A stretch of DNA of 64,000 nucleotides from Marinomonas polaris DSM 16579 (lineage in GTDB: Bacteria > Pseudomonadota > Gammaproteobacteria > Pseudomonadales > Marinomonadaceae): positions 1 to 64,000 of the forward strand of contig NZ_FQVF01000025.1 of the NCBI RefSeq assembly GCF_900129155.1, written 5' to 3'. The stretch's first letter is position 1, and the number at the start of each line of letters is the position of its first letter. A program made the position numbers and the translations under genes. The notes beneath the pieces were generated by a model that searched no databases, had not been told where the DNA came from, and was given only the letters and a program-made list of their open reading frames with translations. Of the stretch, positions 21,813 to 32,749 are shown piece by piece.

Positions 21813-21852
21813 CTTATTTCAACACAGACAGACCAAAGGTCCTACGCATTTC

Positions 21853-22599
21853 TTAGAACGGAATATCGTCGTCGAAATCGTCAAAGTTTGGCGCTTGTTG
21901 AGGCTTTGGCTCTGGCGCTGGTGCACGTTGAGGAGCTGGCTGTGGCGCACGTTGTTGTGGTGCTGCTTGAGCCGGAGCTTGCTGTGGTGCATTACCCCAG
22001 CTTCCAAAAGACTGTGGTGCTGCTTGTTGTGGAGCGGCCTGCTGAGGCGCTGCTTGATGCGCTGGCGCTTGGTAGCCACCTTGAGGTTGATTAAAGCCAC
22101 CTTGAGGTGCATGCTGCTGTGGAGCCTGTTGCGCTGGCGCTTGGCCATATCCGCCTTGTTGAGGAGCAGACTGTTGTGGCGCACTGCCATAACCGCCGCC
22201 TTGACCACCTTGCATTGAGTCGTAACCACCGCCTTGCTGCCCAGCATTATCGCCACGGCCATCCAGCAATTGCATTTCGTTCGCTACGATTTCAGTCGTG
22301 TAGCGTTTGATGCCGTCTTTTTCCCACTCACGAGTACGCAATGAACCTTCTACGTAAACTTTAGAACCTTTCTTAATAAAATCGCCTGCGATTTGACCAA
22401 GACGGAAATTACCACGATCCATAAAAGCCACACGGTGCCATTCCGTACGCTCTTGCATTTGACCAGTTTGCTTGTCGCGCCAGCTTTCTGTTGTCGCTAA
22501 GTTAACGTTTGCAACCGCTGCACCAGATGGCATGAAACGCACTTCGGCATCGTTGCCTGCGTTACCAATCAAAATTACTTTGTTTATTCCACGTGCCAT
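21853..22599 (-). CDS. ssb: single-stranded DNA-binding protein
   Basis: Coats single-stranded DNA in replication, repair and recombination. The OB fold occupies residues 1 to about 112 ([17 protein letters not shown] to [11 protein letters not shown]). A Gln/Ala/Pro/Gly-rich low-complexity linker of roughly 120 residues follows, then the acidic partner-binding tip DFDDDIPF. At 248 residues it is about 70 longer than E. coli SSB (178), all in the linker. The start is the ATG at 22599; a 5-codon upstream extension is less likely. It follows yajR by 39 bases. Confidence 0.97.
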   Translation of the reverse strand: MARGINKVILIGNAGNDAEVRFMPSGAAVANVNLATTESWRDKQTGQMQERTEWHRVAFMDRGNFRLGQIAGDFIKKGSKVYVEGSLRTREWEKDGIKRYTTEIVANEMQLLDGRGDNAGQQGGGYDSMQGGQGGGYGSAPQQSAPQQGGYGQAPAQQAPQQHAPQGGFNQPQGGYQAPAHQAAPQQAAPQQAAPQSFGSWGNAPQQAPAQAAPQQRAPQPAPQRAPAPEPKPQQAPNFDDFDDDIPF

Positions 22600-22638
22600 G
22601 ACGTTCTTCTCCAACTAAAAGATAGAATAGTGTTTTAC

Positions 22639-23997
22639 TTAAAGACGCACTTGCGGTGCCAGACGCACCAGAGCATCTTTGTCTAATATTTTTTTATCGA
22701 CTTTCAGATAAGCGGTTTGCTCATCTTTAAAAATTTGCATACCTTCCACTCCTTGGATTTCTGCAAGTTGATCCGCCAACTTCGTTACTTCTTCATCTGT
22801 CATATTGGGCAGGCTAAACGCCAGACTACTTAACTGACGAGGTGCAGGCTGGATGGCACAAACAAGTGACCAAGCCAAAAACACCACGCCGACAACCCAA
22901 AAGACGCCACTGCTTGAATGATGCTGGAGCAGCCAACCGCCACCAACGCCACCCAAAAACGATCCCATAAATTGATGGGTAGAAAACACGCCCATCGCTG
23001 TGCCGCGATAACCAACTGGCGCTAACTTGCTAATAAGAGATGGCAACACAGCTTCCAGTGAGTTAAAGCCTACAAAATAAGCCCATAACAACACCCCAAA
23101 CACCCAAAGGTAAGGAGCCCATTGCAGCAATATCGAGCTTAAACCCAACAAAATCATCACGGCGATTAACACACCTTTTGTCTTACCTTTTGATTCGGCA
23201 ATAATCACCAATGGTAACATACCTGCGAAGGCAAAACCCATGATGGCTAAGTATAGCCAGCTATGTTGTGACAAGGGTAAATCAAACTGCTGAATCAACA
23301 AATTCGGCACGGTAACAAACAAAGCAGTTAGGCTCGCGTGCAACAACAAAACACTCACATTCAAGAACCGCAGTCTTGAATCTTTTAAGACCAAGCCTAA
23401 CGCCAAAAGACTCGGTGTCGTATCGCGCCGAAAAGTGTGCTGGACGATATTCGGCACAGCAAAAATGATCAAGACTATTCCCAGTAAAGATAGCGCAAAG
23501 GATAGATAAAACAGACCTGAAAGCCCGACTAAGGCAAAAATCCAAGGACCTAATACCAAAGACAGCATAAACGAGGCACCAATACTAATACCAACAATCG
23601 CCATGGCTTTAGTTCGATTTTGCTCTCTAGTTACATCACTCAATAGCGCCATCAAGGTACTGGCAATAGCACCAGCGCCCTGAACCGCGCGCCCAACAAT
23701 CAATGTATTGATATCGCCCGCATTGGCACAGATCAAACTACCTACAGCAAACAATAGCAGCCCAATAACAATGACGCGTTTACGGCCAATCTTATCTGAC
23801 CACATGCCCATCGGAATCTGTAAGCTCGCCTGAGTCAGACCATAAATACCGATAGCAGTACCAATCAACGCGGCGTCCGCTCCGGTCAACCCATCAGCGG
23901 CCACGCTGATGACAGGCATAATAAGGAATAAGCCTAACATTCTAAATAAATAGATCAGCGCTAAAGCAAGAACTGAACGACGTTCGAGTAGATCCAT
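22639..23997 (-). CDS. yajR: MFS transporter with C-terminal YAM domain (YajR-like)
   Basis: A 452-residue proton-driven major facilitator with 12 predicted helices. Motif A is WSDKIGRKRVIV between TM2 and TM3. LLSDVTREQNRTKAMAIVGIS matches the YajR TM4 region closely. After TM12 comes a cytoplasmic domain of about 65 residues (NMTDEEVTKL to LAPQVRL) that fits the ferredoxin-like YAM domain of E. coli YajR. The transported substrate is unknown. The gene sits between ssb and the divergent uvrA, a common pseudomonad-type order. Confidence 0.88.
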   Translation of the reverse strand: MDLLERRSVLALALIYLFRMLGLFLIMPVISVAADGLTGADAALIGTAIGIYGLTQASLQIPMGMWSDKIGRKRVIVIGLLLFAVGSLICANAGDINTLIVGRAVQGAGAIASTLMALLSDVTREQNRTKAMAIVGISIGASFMLSLVLGPWIFALVGLSGLFYLSFALSLLGIVLIIFAVPNIVQHTFRRDTTPSLLALGLVLKDSRLRFLNVSVLLLHASLTALFVTVPNLLIQQFDLPLSQHSWLYLAIMGFAFAGMLPLVIIAESKGKTKGVLIAVMILLGLSSILLQWAPYLWVFGVLLWAYFVGFNSLEAVLPSLISKLAPVGYRGTAMGVFSTHQFMGSFLGGVGGGWLLQHHSSSGVFWVVGVVFLAWSLVCAIQPAPRQLSSLAFSLPNMTDEEVTKLADQLAEIQGVEGMQIFKDEQTAYLKVDKKILDKDALVRLAPQVRL

Positions 23998-24083
23998 AAG
24001 GAGGTTTCAACCGTTTAACTTAGGTGGTTAAGAAAAAGATTGTCAATTTTACAAAAAATACCGTTGAAGCTCCATTTCAACTA

Positions 24084-24099
24084 CTGTAAAAATAGACAG
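24084..24099. promoter_or_regulatory. LexA (SOS) box upstream of uvrA
   Basis: CTGT and ACAG are separated by eight A/T-rich bases, an exact fit to the gammaproteobacterial LexA half-site pattern. It lies 55 bases before the uvrA start and overlaps a plausible promoter (TTGAAG at 24064-24069, 17 bases, TAAAAA). uvrA and ssb are LexA-controlled in E. coli. Confidence 0.75.
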
Positions 24100-24154
24100 T
24101 TATTTAATTTACTGGCAGATTTCTTTCTGTTGATCGACTTCACATTGGAGAATC

Positions 24155-26977
24155 ATGGATACCATTACCATACGCGGGGCCCGCACACACAATCTAAAAA
24201 ATGTGGACCTAGACATCCCAAGAGACAAACTTGTGGTGATTACTGGCCTATCCGGCTCAGGTAAATCCTCTCTCGCTTTTGATACTTTGTACGCCGAAGG
24301 ACAACGACGCTATGTAGAATCCCTTTCGACATACGCTAGACAATTTTTGTCCATGATGGAAAAGCCAGACATAGACCACATTGAAGGCCTTTCTCCTGCT
24401 ATCTCTATCGAGCAAAAATCAACCTCTCACAACCCACGATCAACAGTCGGTACAATAACAGAAATCTACGATTATCTACGATTGTTATTTGCCCGTGCAG
24501 GACAACCTCGCTGCCCAGATCATGGTGAGCCACTAGAGGCGCAAACCATATCACAAATGGTCGATAAAGTTATATCGCTACCAGAAGAAACTAAGATGAT
24601 GCTGCTTGCACCGATCGTCAAGGATCGAAAAGGTGAGCACTTACATACCATCAGTGACTTACTTTCAAAAGGCTTTATTCGCGCGCGAATCGATGGCATC
24701 GTCGTCGACCTAGATGATGCTCCAGCATTAGAAAAAAACAAGAAGCACACAATCGAAGTGGTCATTGACCGTTTTAAAGTTCGTTCTGATCTACAGCTTC
24801 GCTTGGCAGAATCCTTTGAAACATGCCTTGGTTTATCCGACGGGATCGCCAAAGTCATCAATATGGATGACGAGCAAGAAGAGTACATTTTCTCAAGTAA
24901 ATTCGCCTGTCCGGTTTGTGGTTACAGCTTAACGGAATTAGAGCCACGCCTTTTCTCCTTTAACAACCCAAATGGCGCTTGTCAGACATGTGACGGATTG
25001 GGCACTCATCAGATGTTTGATCCTGATCGAATCATTCAAGATGAAACTCTGACGCTTGCTGAAGGTGCAATCCGAGGCTGGGGTCGACGTAGTATTTTTT
25101 ACTACCAGCAACTTAGTGCCTTGGCGAAACACTATGGCTTCGACATAGAATCGAAATATAAAGATATCCCTAGCGATTTCAAAAAACGCATCTTGCAAGG
25201 CTCAGGTAAAGACAAGATAGATTTCATCTACATCAATGAACGTGGCGATAAAATGACACGCTCTCATTCATTTGAAGGTGTCATCCCAAATTTACAACGT
25301 CGCTATCACGAAACAGAATCTGACAGCGTGCGTGATGACCTCTCACAGTACATCAGCATCCAACCTTGCCCAGACTGTCATGGCTCTCGACTCAATCGAT
25401 CCGCTCGCAACGTCTTTATAGCTGAGCAAACATTGCCAGAAGTTGTGACCTATCCAATCGCTGAATGTTTGAAGTACTTTGAAACACTTGAACTTCCCGG
25501 GTCACGTGGAGAGATCGCCTCTAAAATTCTTAAAGAGATTCGTGACCGATTAACCTTCTTGGTAAACGTTGGCTTGGAGTATCTGACACTCGACCGAAAA
25601 GCCGACTCGCTATCTGGAGGCGAGGCACAACGAATCCGACTTGCTAGTCAAATTGGTGCCGGTTTAGTAGGGGTTATGTATATCCTTGATGAGCCGTCTA
25701 TTGGTTTGCATCAACGCGATAACGAAAGACTGATAGCAACACTGACCAGACTAAGAGACCTAGGCAATACTGTCATTGTCGTTGAACACGATGAAGACGC
25801 CATTCGTATCGCCGACTTTGTTGTCGACATTGGCCCTGGCGCCGGCATTCACGGTGGCGAAATTATCGCCAGCGGCACACCACAAGACATAATGGATTGC
25901 CCTGAATCCATTACAGGACAGTTTCTAACGGGCAAACGAAAAATTGAAATCCCAGCCATTCGCCATCAAGCCAAGGACAAACAATTCCTTAAGTTAATAG
26001 GCGCAACAGGCAACAATCTAAATACTGTTGACCTTAAGATCCCTGTCGGCGTAATGACTTGTATCACTGGCGTCTCTGGATCTGGTAAATCGACATTAAT
26101 TAACGGTACTTTGTACCCACTTGCCGCTACAGCACTTAATGGCGCAACCACACTTAAAGCGGCACCCCATGAACGTATTGAAGGTTTAGATTTATTTGAT
26201 AAGTGTGTGGATATCGATCAAAGCCCTATCGGTCGTACGCCAAGATCAAACCCTGCAACCTACACGGGTATTTTCACTCCGATGAGAGAGCTATTCTCAG
26301 CAACACAAGAATCTCGCTCACGAGGCTATAAACCAGGTCGATTCAGCTTTAATGTGAAAGGTGGACGCTGTGAAGCCTGCCAAGGTGATGGCGTAATCAA
26401 GGTAGAAATGCACTTTCTTCCAGATATCTACGTACCTTGTGATACCTGTAAAGGCAAACGCTACAATCGCGAGACGTTAGAGATCCATTACAAAGGCAAA
26501 AACATTCACCAATGTCTAGAAATGACGATTGAAGACGCTCGAGAGTTCTTTGATCCAGTCCCATCTATCGCAAGAAAACTACAAACTCTAATCGATGTTG
26601 GTTTGGGTTATATTCGGCTTGGACAAGCAGCCACAACGCTTTCTGGCGGCGAAGCACAACGAGTTAAATTAGCGAAAGAGCTGTCTAAACGTGACACAGG
26701 TACAACGCTATACATTCTTGATGAGCCGACAACAGGCCTGCACTTTGCCGATATAGAACAGCTACTAAAAGTTCTTCATCGCCTAAGAGATCATGGAAAT
26801 ACCGTCGTTGTTATTGAGCATAACCTTGATGTGATAAAAACCGCCGACTGGATCGTAGATTTAGGTCCCGAAGGTGGTAGCGGCGGAGGATACATAGTCG
26901 CTGAAGGTACACCTGAGGATATCGCTAAAGCAGAGAAGTCTCATACTGGGCGATTCTTAAAACAAATGCTTAACTAG
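24155..26977 (+). CDS. uvrA: excinuclease ABC subunit A
   Basis: DNA-damage recognition ATPase of nucleotide excision repair. The 940-residue protein carries two ABC modules: Walker A motifs GLSGSGKSS near residue 31 and GVSGSGKST near residue 640, and signatures LSGGEAQR in each half. Zinc-binding cysteines appear as CPVCGY...CQTC and CEACQGDG...CDTCKG. The start is ATG with TGGAG 5 bases upstream. A LexA box lies upstream, and a strong terminator follows. Confidence 0.98.
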   Translation: MDTITIRGARTHNLKNVDLDIPRDKLVVITGLSGSGKSSLAFDTLYAEGQRRYVESLSTYARQFLSMMEKPDIDHIEGLSPAISIEQKSTSHNPRSTVGTITEIYDYLRLLFARAGQPRCPDHGEPLEAQTISQMVDKVISLPEETKMMLLAPIVKDRKGEHLHTISDLLSKGFIRARIDGIVVDLDDAPALEKNKKHTIEVVIDRFKVRSDLQLRLAESFETCLGLSDGIAKVINMDDEQEEYIFSSKFACPVCGYSLTELEPRLFSFNNPNGACQTCDGLGTHQMFDPDRIIQDETLTLAEGAIRGWGRRSIFYYQQLSALAKHYGFDIESKYKDIPSDFKKRILQGSGKDKIDFIYINERGDKMTRSHSFEGVIPNLQRRYHETESDSVRDDLSQYISIQPCPDCHGSRLNRSARNVFIAEQTLPEVVTYPIAECLKYFETLELPGSRGEIASKILKEIRDRLTFLVNVGLEYLTLDRKADSLSGGEAQRIRLASQIGAGLVGVMYILDEPSIGLHQRDNERLIATLTRLRDLGNTVIVVEHDEDAIRIADFVVDIGPGAGIHGGEIIASGTPQDIMDCPESITGQFLTGKRKIEIPAIRHQAKDKQFLKLIGATGNNLNTVDLKIPVGVMTCITGVSGSGKSTLINGTLYPLAATALNGATTLKAAPHERIEGLDLFDKCVDIDQSPIGRTPRSNPATYTGIFTPMRELFSATQESRSRGYKPGRFSFNVKGGRCEACQGDGVIKVEMHFLPDIYVPCDTCKGKRYNRETLEIHYKGKNIHQCLEMTIEDAREFFDPVPSIARKLQTLIDVGLGYIRLGQAATTLSGGEAQRVKLAKELSKRDTGTTLYILDEPTTGLHFADIEQLLKVLHRLRDHGNTVVVIEHNLDVIKTADWIVDLGPEGGSGGGYIVAEGTPEDIAKAEKSHTGRFLKQMLN

Positions 26978-26993
26978 TATTTCATAGATAAAT

Positions 26994-27033
26994 AAAAACA
27001 CCCGATGAATCTATACTTCATCGGGTGTTTTTT
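26994..27033 (+). terminator. uvrA terminator
   Basis: AAAAACACCCGATGAA pairs with TTCATCGGGTGTTTTT around a 7-base loop, and the T run continues. Confidence 0.92.
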
Positions 27034-27062
27034 TGCGCCTAAATATCCGCTAAATTTTTAGC

Positions 27063-27093
27063 AAAAAAAGCCGAGCTATTAGCTCGGCTTTTT
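27063..27093 (-). terminator. terminator at the end of the alpha operon
   Basis: On the minus strand an AAAAAGCCGAGCT / AGCTCGGCTTTTT stem with an AAT loop lies just after rplQ and ends the ribosomal block. Confidence 0.92.
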
Positions 27094-27107
27094 ATTACAA
27101 ACTGATA

Positions 27108-27485
27108 TTACTCAGCGGCTTCTGCAACTGGACGATCGACCAATTCAACATAAGCCATAGGTGCGTTGTCACCTGAGCGGAAGCCACATTTAAGAATGCG
27201 AACATAACCACCAGGACGAGCTTGGTAACGAGGACCAAGTTCAGTGAACAATTTACCTACTGCATCTTTGCTACGAGTACGAGCAAAGGCAAGGCGACGA
27301 TTCGCAACAGAATCAACTTTCGCCAATGTTATCAACGGCTCAGCAACACGACGTAGTTCTTTAGCTTTCGGCAACGTAGTTTTAATAACTTCGTGTTCGA
27401 ACAAAGAAGCAGCCATGTTTTTAAACATCGCTTTACGATGTGAGCTAGTACGGTTTAAGTGACGTCCACTCTTACGATGACGCAT
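27108..27485 (-). CDS. rplQ: 50S ribosomal protein L17
   Basis: L17, 125 residues, begins [20 protein letters not shown] with the family core [25 protein letters not shown] near residues 21-45. It is the last gene of the alpha operon, 42 bases after rpoA and 15 bases before the terminator hairpin. L17 lines the exit tunnel region of the large subunit. Confidence 0.98.
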   Translation of the reverse strand: MRHRKSGRHLNRTSSHRKAMFKNMAASLFEHEVIKTTLPKAKELRRVAEPLITLAKVDSVANRRLAFARTRSKDAVGKLFTELGPRYQARPGGYVRILKCGFRSGDNAPMAYVELVDRPVAEAAE

Positions 27486-27527
27486 TTTACATTCCTTACC
27501 AAACTACGGTGGTCAGGGAACAATGAC

Positions 27528-28532
27528 CTAGCGAGCTAGAACTTTGCTATCGTCTTTCAAACTAGCCGGTGGCCAATTCTCTAAACGCATTCCCAAAGAC
27601 AAACCACGCTGTGCTAAAACATCTTTGATTTCAGTTAACGACTTCTTACCTAGGTTAGGCGTCTTAAGAAGCTCAACCTCAGTACGTTGAATCAAATCAC
27701 CGATGTAATAAATGTTCTCTGCTTTTAAACAGTTAGCACTGCGAACGGTCAATTCAAGATCATCAACCGGGCGTAGCAAAATTGGATCAATCTCATCCTC
27801 TTCTTCTACAACAGGTGCTTCGCTTTCGCTTTCAAGGGCGACAAAAACCGCGATTTGCTGTTGTAAAATAGTCGCTGCACGACGAATTGCTTCTTCAGGA
27901 TCGATAGTACCATTAGATTCGATGTCTAAGACTAACTTATCTAAGTCTGTACGCTGCTCTACACGAGCATTATCGACACTGTACGCAACACGGCGAACAG
28001 GGCTGAATGAGGCATCCAGTTGCAAGCGACCGATTGGACGAGTCTCATCGTCGCCAGCAACACGAGCATCAGCAGGCTCATAACCACGGCCACGTGCGAC
28101 TTTGATCTGCATAGTTAACTCAGCAGTGTCATCTAAGTGCGCAATAATGTGATCCGGGTTAGCGATCTCTGCATCAGCAACCAACTGGATATCTCCAGCT
28201 GTTACGATACCAGGACCTTTTTTACTTAGAGTAAGAGTTGCTTCATCTTGCCCGTGTAGAGCGATCGCAACTCCTTTCAGGTTAAGAAGAATTTCAATTA
28301 CATCTTCTTTAACCCCTTCGATTGCGCTGTATTCGTGTAATACACCGTCGATTTCAACTTCAACAATCGCACAACCTGGCATTGAAGAAAGCAGGATACG
28401 GCGCAGTGCGTTACCCAAAGTATGACCAAAACCACGTTCTAGCGGTTGCAGTGTAACTTTAGCGCGACAGTTGCCTAGTTCCTGAACTTCAATGTTGCGT
28501 GGGGTTAACAATTCGCTCACTGAACGCTGCAT
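27528..28532 (-). CDS. rpoA: RNA polymerase alpha subunit
   Basis: 334 residues. The N-terminal assembly domain includes [19 protein letters not shown] (dimerisation and beta/beta' contact). The flexible linker is acidic ([14 protein letters not shown]). The C-terminal domain that contacts UP elements and activators has [14 protein letters not shown] and [15 protein letters not shown]. It follows rpsD by 33 bases in the standard alpha-operon order. Confidence 0.98.
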   Translation of the reverse strand: MQRSVSELLTPRNIEVQELGNCRAKVTLQPLERGFGHTLGNALRRILLSSMPGCAIVEVEIDGVLHEYSAIEGVKEDVIEILLNLKGVAIALHGQDEATLTLSKKGPGIVTAGDIQLVADAEIANPDHIIAHLDDTAELTMQIKVARGRGYEPADARVAGDDETRPIGRLQLDASFSPVRRVAYSVDNARVEQRTDLDKLVLDIESNGTIDPEEAIRRAATILQQQIAVFVALESESEAPVVEEEDEIDPILLRPVDDLELTVRSANCLKAENIYYIGDLIQRTEVELLKTPNLGKKSLTEIKDVLAQRGLSLGMRLENWPPASLKDDSKVLAR

Positions 28533-28565
28533 AGATCCACCTATTTCTTAATCCTAATCACCAAC

Positions 28566-29186
28566 TTACTTAGAGTAAAGTTCGACAATTAGGTTCTCAT
28601 TAATTTCAGCTGATAAATCGGCACGTTCTGGAAGTGCTTTGTAAGTAGCTTCCAGTTTAGTTGAATCAACTTCGATCCAATGGATCGGTGCACGACCTTT
28701 AGATAGCTCTAGTGCGCTTTGTACACGCAATTGCTTCTTAGCTTTTTCACGGATAGACACAACGTCACCAGCTTTAACTTGGTAAGACGGAATGTTAACC
28801 GTAGCGCCATTAACTAGAATACCTTTATGGCCTACTAGTTGACGAGCTTCTGCACGTGTAGAACCAAAACCTGCGCGATATACAACGTTATCTAAACGTG
28901 ATTCCAAAAGTTGCAGAAGGTTTTCACCAGTAGCACCTTTAAGACGAGCAGCAGATTTATAGTAATTACGGAATTGTTTTTCAAGAATACCGTACATACG
29001 ACGTACTTTTTGTTTCTCACGTAGTTGCAAGCCGTATTCAGAAAGGCGACCGCGACGTGCACCGTGCACACCTGGAACCGTTTCTACTTTACATTTCGAC
29101 TCAAGAGCGCGTGAACCGCTCTTCAATTGCAAGTCGGTACCTTCACGACGAGACAACTTACAAGTTGGACCTATATAACGAGCCAT
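28566..29186 (-). CDS. rpsD: 30S ribosomal protein S4
   Basis: Primary 16S-binding assembly protein, 206 residues, with the S4 RNA-binding domain ([20 protein letters not shown]). It starts [20 protein letters not shown]; only Cys9 (TCKL) and a later isolated Cys are present, so there is no zinc-finger N-terminus. S4 is the translational repressor of the alpha operon in E. coli, acting upstream of rpsM. Confidence 0.98.
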
Positions 29187-29202
29187 GTATCTGTCTCCTC
29201 AA

Positions 29203-29595
29203 TTAAACGCGACGTTTCTTAGGTGGACGGCAACCGTTGTGCGGAATTGGCGTCACATCTGTGATGTTATTGATACGCAAGCCCAATGCATTTAATGCAC
29301 GAACTGCGGACTCACGACCAGGACCTGGGCCCTTAATCATTACGTCAACGTTTTTAAGGCCGAACTCTTGTGCGACAGTACCGGCACGTTCCGCTGCTAC
29401 TTGAGCTGCGAAAGGAGTACTTTTACGAGATCCGCGAAAACCAGAACCACCTGCAGTAGCCCAAGACAAAGCATTGCCTTGGCGGTCAGTGATAGTCACG
29501 ATCGTGTTATTAAATGACGCGTGTACATGAGCAACACCGTCGACGACCGTCTTTTTGACTTTTTTCTTGGTGTTGCGCGTAGCTGGCTTAGCCAT
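29203..29595 (-). CDS. rpsK: 30S ribosomal protein S11
   Basis: S11, 130 residues, platform of the 30S subunit. [22 protein letters not shown] and the C-terminal [12 protein letters not shown] are diagnostic. It is separated from rpsM by a 65-base spacer with a perfect 8-base-pair hairpin. Confidence 0.98.
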
Positions 29596-29620
29596 ATTGC
29601 ACTTTCCTATTTAATGCTCA

Positions 29621-29646
29621 GCTCTAGCAAACTTAGTGGCTAGAGC
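29621..29646 (-). promoter_or_regulatory. hairpin in the rpsM-rpsK spacer
   Basis: GCTCTAGC and GCTAGAGC form a perfect 8-base-pair stem with a 10-base loop. No T run follows, so it is not an intrinsic terminator. It may be a processing site or a translational element before rpsK. Confidence 0.5.
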
Positions 29647-29660
29647 GAAACGCGTTTAAA

Positions 29661-30017
29661 TTACTTACGAATAGGCTTACGAGGGCCTTTTCGTGTACGA
29701 GCGTTCGTTTTGGTACGTTGACCACGAACTGGTAGGCTGCGGCGATGACGAATCCCGCGATTACAACCTAGGTCCATCAAACGTTTGATAGACATACTGA
29801 CTTCACGACGTAAGTCACCCTCTACAGTATACTTAGCAACTTCGCCACGAAGTTCATCAAGGATATCATCACTTAATGAACCAATTTTCGCAGTTTCAGC
29901 AACACCCGTAGCAGCGCAAATAGCGCGAGAACGAGTGCGACCAATTCCGAAGATGTAAGTCAGAGAAATGACCGCATGTTTATTGTCAGGAATATTGACA
30001 CCGGCTATACGAGCCAT
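29661..30017 (-). CDS. rpsM: 30S ribosomal protein S13
   Basis: S13, 118 residues, head of the 30S subunit and contact to P-site t[23 protein letters not shown] and the C-terminal [19 protein letters not shown] are diagnostic. It is the first gene of the alpha operon, preceded by a 128-base structured spacer after rpmJ. Confidence 0.98.
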   Translation of the reverse strand: MARIAGVNIPDNKHAVISLTYIFGIGRTRSRAICAATGVAETAKIGSLSDDILDELRGEVAKYTVEGDLRREVSMSIKRLMDLGCNRGIRHRRSLPVRGQRTKTNARTRKGPRKPIRK

Positions 30018-30074
30018 TCACTTTACTCCGTTGTTATTGATGATTATATGTTAATTCATCACTTTACTATCATG

Positions 30075-30120
30075 AGGGCGGCTGATTATGCCTATCTTTA
30101 GGCCATAAATCAACCACCCT
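30075..30120 (-). promoter_or_regulatory. long hairpin upstream of rpsM (candidate alpha-operon control element)
   Basis: The arms 30075-30093 and 30100-30120 pair over 19 positions with two single-base bulges and a 6-base loop. Two of the pairs are G-U on the minus-strand RNA. It lies about 58 bases before the rpsM start, where E. coli has the S4-binding pseudoknot that controls the alpha operon. I do not see the E. coli pseudoknot itself, so the S4 link is positional inference. Confidence 0.5.
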
Positions 30121-30145
30121 TTCCCATCATCGAGCGAACTCGCTA

Positions 30146-30259
30146 TTAACCTTGACGCTGTTTGTGACGAGGCTCAACGCAAATCACTCGAACTGAACCG
30201 TTACGACGAACGATTTTGCAGTTACGACAGATTTTCTTTACAGATGCACGTACTTTCAT
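30146..30259 (-). CDS. rpmJ: 50S ribosomal protein L36 (zinc-binding form)
   Basis: A 37-residue protein beginning [19 protein letters not shown] and ending EPRHKQRQG. Cys11, Cys14, Cys27 and His32 form the zinc ribbon, so this is the C+ form rather than the zinc-independent paralogue. It is too short for many gene callers. It lies between secY (19-base gap) and rpsM, as in E. coli. Confidence 0.97.
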   Translation of the reverse strand: MKVRASVKKICRNCKIVRRNGSVRVICVEPRHKQRQG

Positions 30260-30278
30260 GTTCAACTCCAACCTACGC

Positions 30279-31610
30279 TTAACGCATTAGGCCATTTGGA
30301 CCATAACCAGTCAGATTAGATTTCTTCATTAATGATTCGTATTGCTGACTCATCAAATGACTTTGAACTTGCGACATAAAGTCCATGACAACTACCACTA
30401 CGATTAACATAGAAGTACCGCCAAAGTAGAATGGAACATTCCACGCAACAACAAAGAACTGAGGCATCAGAGACACTAGAGTGATGTATAAAGCACCAAA
30501 CAGTGTCAAACGAGTCATTACACCGTCAATATATCGAGCTGTATGATCGCCTGGACGAATACCCGGCAAAAAAGCACCGGATTTTTTCAAGTTATCTGCC
30601 ACATCTTTAGGGTTGAACACTAGCGCCGTATAGAAGAAGCAAAAGAATACAATTGCTATCGCAAACAACAGCACATAGAGCGGTTGCCCAGGAGCTAGAG
30701 CCAAAGAGATATTTTGCAACCATTCCATTCCTTCACCTTGACCGAACCATTGGCCAATCGAAGCTGGGAACAAAAGGATACTTGAAGCGAAAATAGGTGG
30801 AATCACACCAGCCATATTCACTTTAAGAGGCAAATGACTCTTTTGTGCAGCAAATACTTTTTTGCCTTGCTGACGCTTAGCATAATTAACCGTTATACGA
30901 CGTTGACCGCGTTCGATGAAAACAACGAATGCGATAGTCGCAATGGCTAATATACCAATTAGCAACAAAGCTAAAATATTGATATCGCCTTGACGAGCCG
31001 ACTCAAACGAACGACCTAAAGCAGATGGCAAGCCTGCAACGATACCTGCGAAGATAAGAATGGATATACCATTACCAATCCCTTTTTCAGTAACTTGCTC
31101 ACCTAACCACATCAAGAAAACAGTACCAGCAACAAGAGTCACAACTGCAACAGCATAGAATTCCATACCATTACTGAACGAGATCCCTTGACTTGCCAAA
31201 CCAACCGCCATACTAGCAGATTGGACAAGAGCAAGAAGCACGGTACCGTAACGAGTGTACTGAGTAATCTTGCGACGACCCGCTTCACCCTCTTTCTTTA
31301 GCTGCTCTAGCTGCGGGCTCACAACCGTCAATAACTGCATAATAATAGAGGCAGAAATATAGGGCAAAATCCCAAGCGCAAAAATACTCATGCGCTCAAG
31401 CGCGCCCCCTGAGAATACGTTAAATAAACTCAGAATAGTGCCTTCATTTTGATCAAACAACGCAGACAGTCTGTCAGGATTAATACCTGGAACAGGAATG
31501 TGCGCACCGATTCGGTATACAATAATTGCTAGAAATACGAAACGAATACGAGCCCAAAGCTCGCTTAATCCGTTTTGCATACCAGCTGGTAGTGAGCCAC
31601 GCTTTGCCAT
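30279..31610 (-). CDS. secY: preprotein translocase subunit SecY
   Basis: Channel of the Sec translocon, 443 residues with ten predicted membrane helices. Family segments seen include [13 protein letters not shown] near the N-terminus, [16 protein letters not shown], and the C-terminal cytoplasmic loop with [13 protein letters not shown]. Its ATG directly abuts the rplO stop, so translation is probably coupled. It is second to last in the spc operon. Confidence 0.98.
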   Translation of the reverse strand: MAKRGSLPAGMQNGLSELWARIRFVFLAIIVYRIGAHIPVPGINPDRLSALFDQNEGTILSLFNVFSGGALERMSIFALGILPYISASIIMQLLTVVSPQLEQLKKEGEAGRRKITQYTRYGTVLLALVQSASMAVGLASQGISFSNGMEFYAVAVVTLVAGTVFLMWLGEQVTEKGIGNGISILIFAGIVAGLPSALGRSFESARQGDINILALLLIGILAIATIAFVVFIERGQRRITVNYAKRQQGKKVFAAQKSHLPLKVNMAGVIPPIFASSILLFPASIGQWFGQGEGMEWLQNISLALAPGQPLYVLLFAIAIVFFCFFYTALVFNPKDVADNLKKSGAFLPGIRPGDHTARYIDGVMTRLTLFGALYITLVSLMPQFFVVAWNVPFYFGGTSMLIVVVVVMDFMSQVQSHLMSQQYESLMKKSNLTGYGPNGLMR

Positions 31611-32045
31611 TTATTCCTCGACTTTTCCGCCAGCTGCTTCAATAGCGGCACGAGCACCTTTAGTCACCTTAAGACCACGAACTGTGATAGCTTTGTCGAT
31701 TGAACCAGACAAAATCACACGAGCAGTCTTAATTTGATGACCAAGAATGTCGGCGCCTTTAAGAGCAGCCAAATCTACAACTTCAGCATTTACAGCAGCA
31801 AGCTCGTTTAAACGAACTTCAGCAACATACTTTGCCTGACGTGAAGTAAAACCGAATTTTGGCAGACGACGCTGCAAAGGCATTTGACCACCTTCAAAAC
31901 CAGGTTTTACTGAGCCACCAGAACGAGACTTAAGACCTTTATGGCCACGTCCGCCAGTTTTACCCAAGCCGCTACCAATGCCGCGACCAACACGTTTAGG
32001 AGCATGTTTGCTACCTTCGCCAGGACGAAGTGTATTTAAGAACAT
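31611..32045 (-). CDS. rplO: 50S ribosomal protein L15
   Basis: L15, 144 residues. The basic glycine-rich N-terminal extension ([21 protein letters not shown]) threads into the large subunit, and the globular L18e-type domain follows. There is one base between rpmD and rplO and none between rplO and secY. Confidence 0.98.
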   Translation of the reverse strand: MFLNTLRPGEGSKHAPKRVGRGIGSGLGKTGGRGHKGLKSRSGGSVKPGFEGGQMPLQRRLPKFGFTSRQAKYVAEVRLNELAAVNAEVVDLAALKGADILGHQIKTARVILSGSIDKAITVRGLKVTKGARAAIEAAGGKVEE

Positions 32046-32046
32046 G

Positions 32047-32232
32047 TTATTCCCCTACCACTTTAACCATATAATAAACTTTATTAACCATGCCACGTAC
32101 AGAAGGAGTATCTTCCAACTCACGTGTTTGGCCAACTTTACGCAAACCCAAGCCTTTAACAGTTTCACGGTGCTTTGGAAGACGACCGATCGGGCTGCGG
32201 GTTAGTTGAACTGTGATGGTATTATTCGCCAT
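32047..32232 (-). CDS. rpmD: 50S ribosomal protein L30
   Basis: L30, 61 residues, [21 protein letters not shown] followed by [12 protein letters not shown], the family signature. It lies between rpsE and rplO with spacers of a few bases. Confidence 0.97.
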   Translation of the reverse strand: MANNTITVQLTRSPIGRLPKHRETVKGLGLRKVGQTRELEDTPSVRGMVNKVYYMVKVVGE

Positions 32233-32238
32233 GACACA

Positions 32239-32739
32239 TTACCCCAAAATTTGATCGACTGACTTACCGCGTTTTGCCGCGATTTGTTCAGGTGCTTTCA
32301 TATCCTGCAAACCTTTAATCGTAGCACGAACTACGTTTACTGGGTTTGTAGAGCCGTAACATTTCGCCAAAACGTTATGAACGCCAACGATTTCTAGAAC
32401 CGCACGCATTGCACCACCGGCGATAACACCAGTACCTGGAGACGCTGGTTGCATAAACACTTTAGATGCTCCGTGACTTGCTTTAATAGGATACTGAAGG
32501 GTATCGCCATCAAGTCTTACAGAAACCATGTTACGACGAGCTTGTTCCATTGCTTTTTGAATAGCTTGAGGAACTTCGCGCGCTTTACCACGACCAAAGC
32601 CAACTTTACCATTACCGTCACCAACAACTGTTAAAGCTGTAAAAGAGAAGATACGACCACCCTTTACAACTTTAGCAACGCGGTTTACTTGAACCAGCTT
32701 CTCTTGGAGATCGCTAGTTTGTTGATCATTAACTGCCAT
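32239..32739 (-). CDS. rpsE: 30S ribosomal protein S5
   Basis: S5, 166 residues, at the decoding site and mRNA entry. The double-stranded RNA-binding domain reads [21 protein letters not shown]; the loop with [18 protein letters not shown] and the C-terminal half with [17 protein letters not shown] are standard. No spectinomycin-resistance-type deletion is apparent in the VVKGGR loop. Confidence 0.98.
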   Translation of the reverse strand: MAVNDQQTSDLQEKLVQVNRVAKVVKGGRIFSFTALTVVGDGNGKVGFGRGKAREVPQAIQKAMEQARRNMVSVRLDGDTLQYPIKASHGASKVFMQPASPGTGVIAGGAMRAVLEIVGVHNVLAKCYGSTNPVNVVRATIKGLQDMKAPEQIAAKRGKSVDQILG

Positions 32740-32749
32740 TTGCTACCCC

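Noticed and set aside
21880-22270. Repeats in ssb as a CRISPR-like or mobile repeat array
   Set aside because: They are codon-level repeats of Gln, Ala, Pro and Gly inside one open frame, with no regular spacer length.
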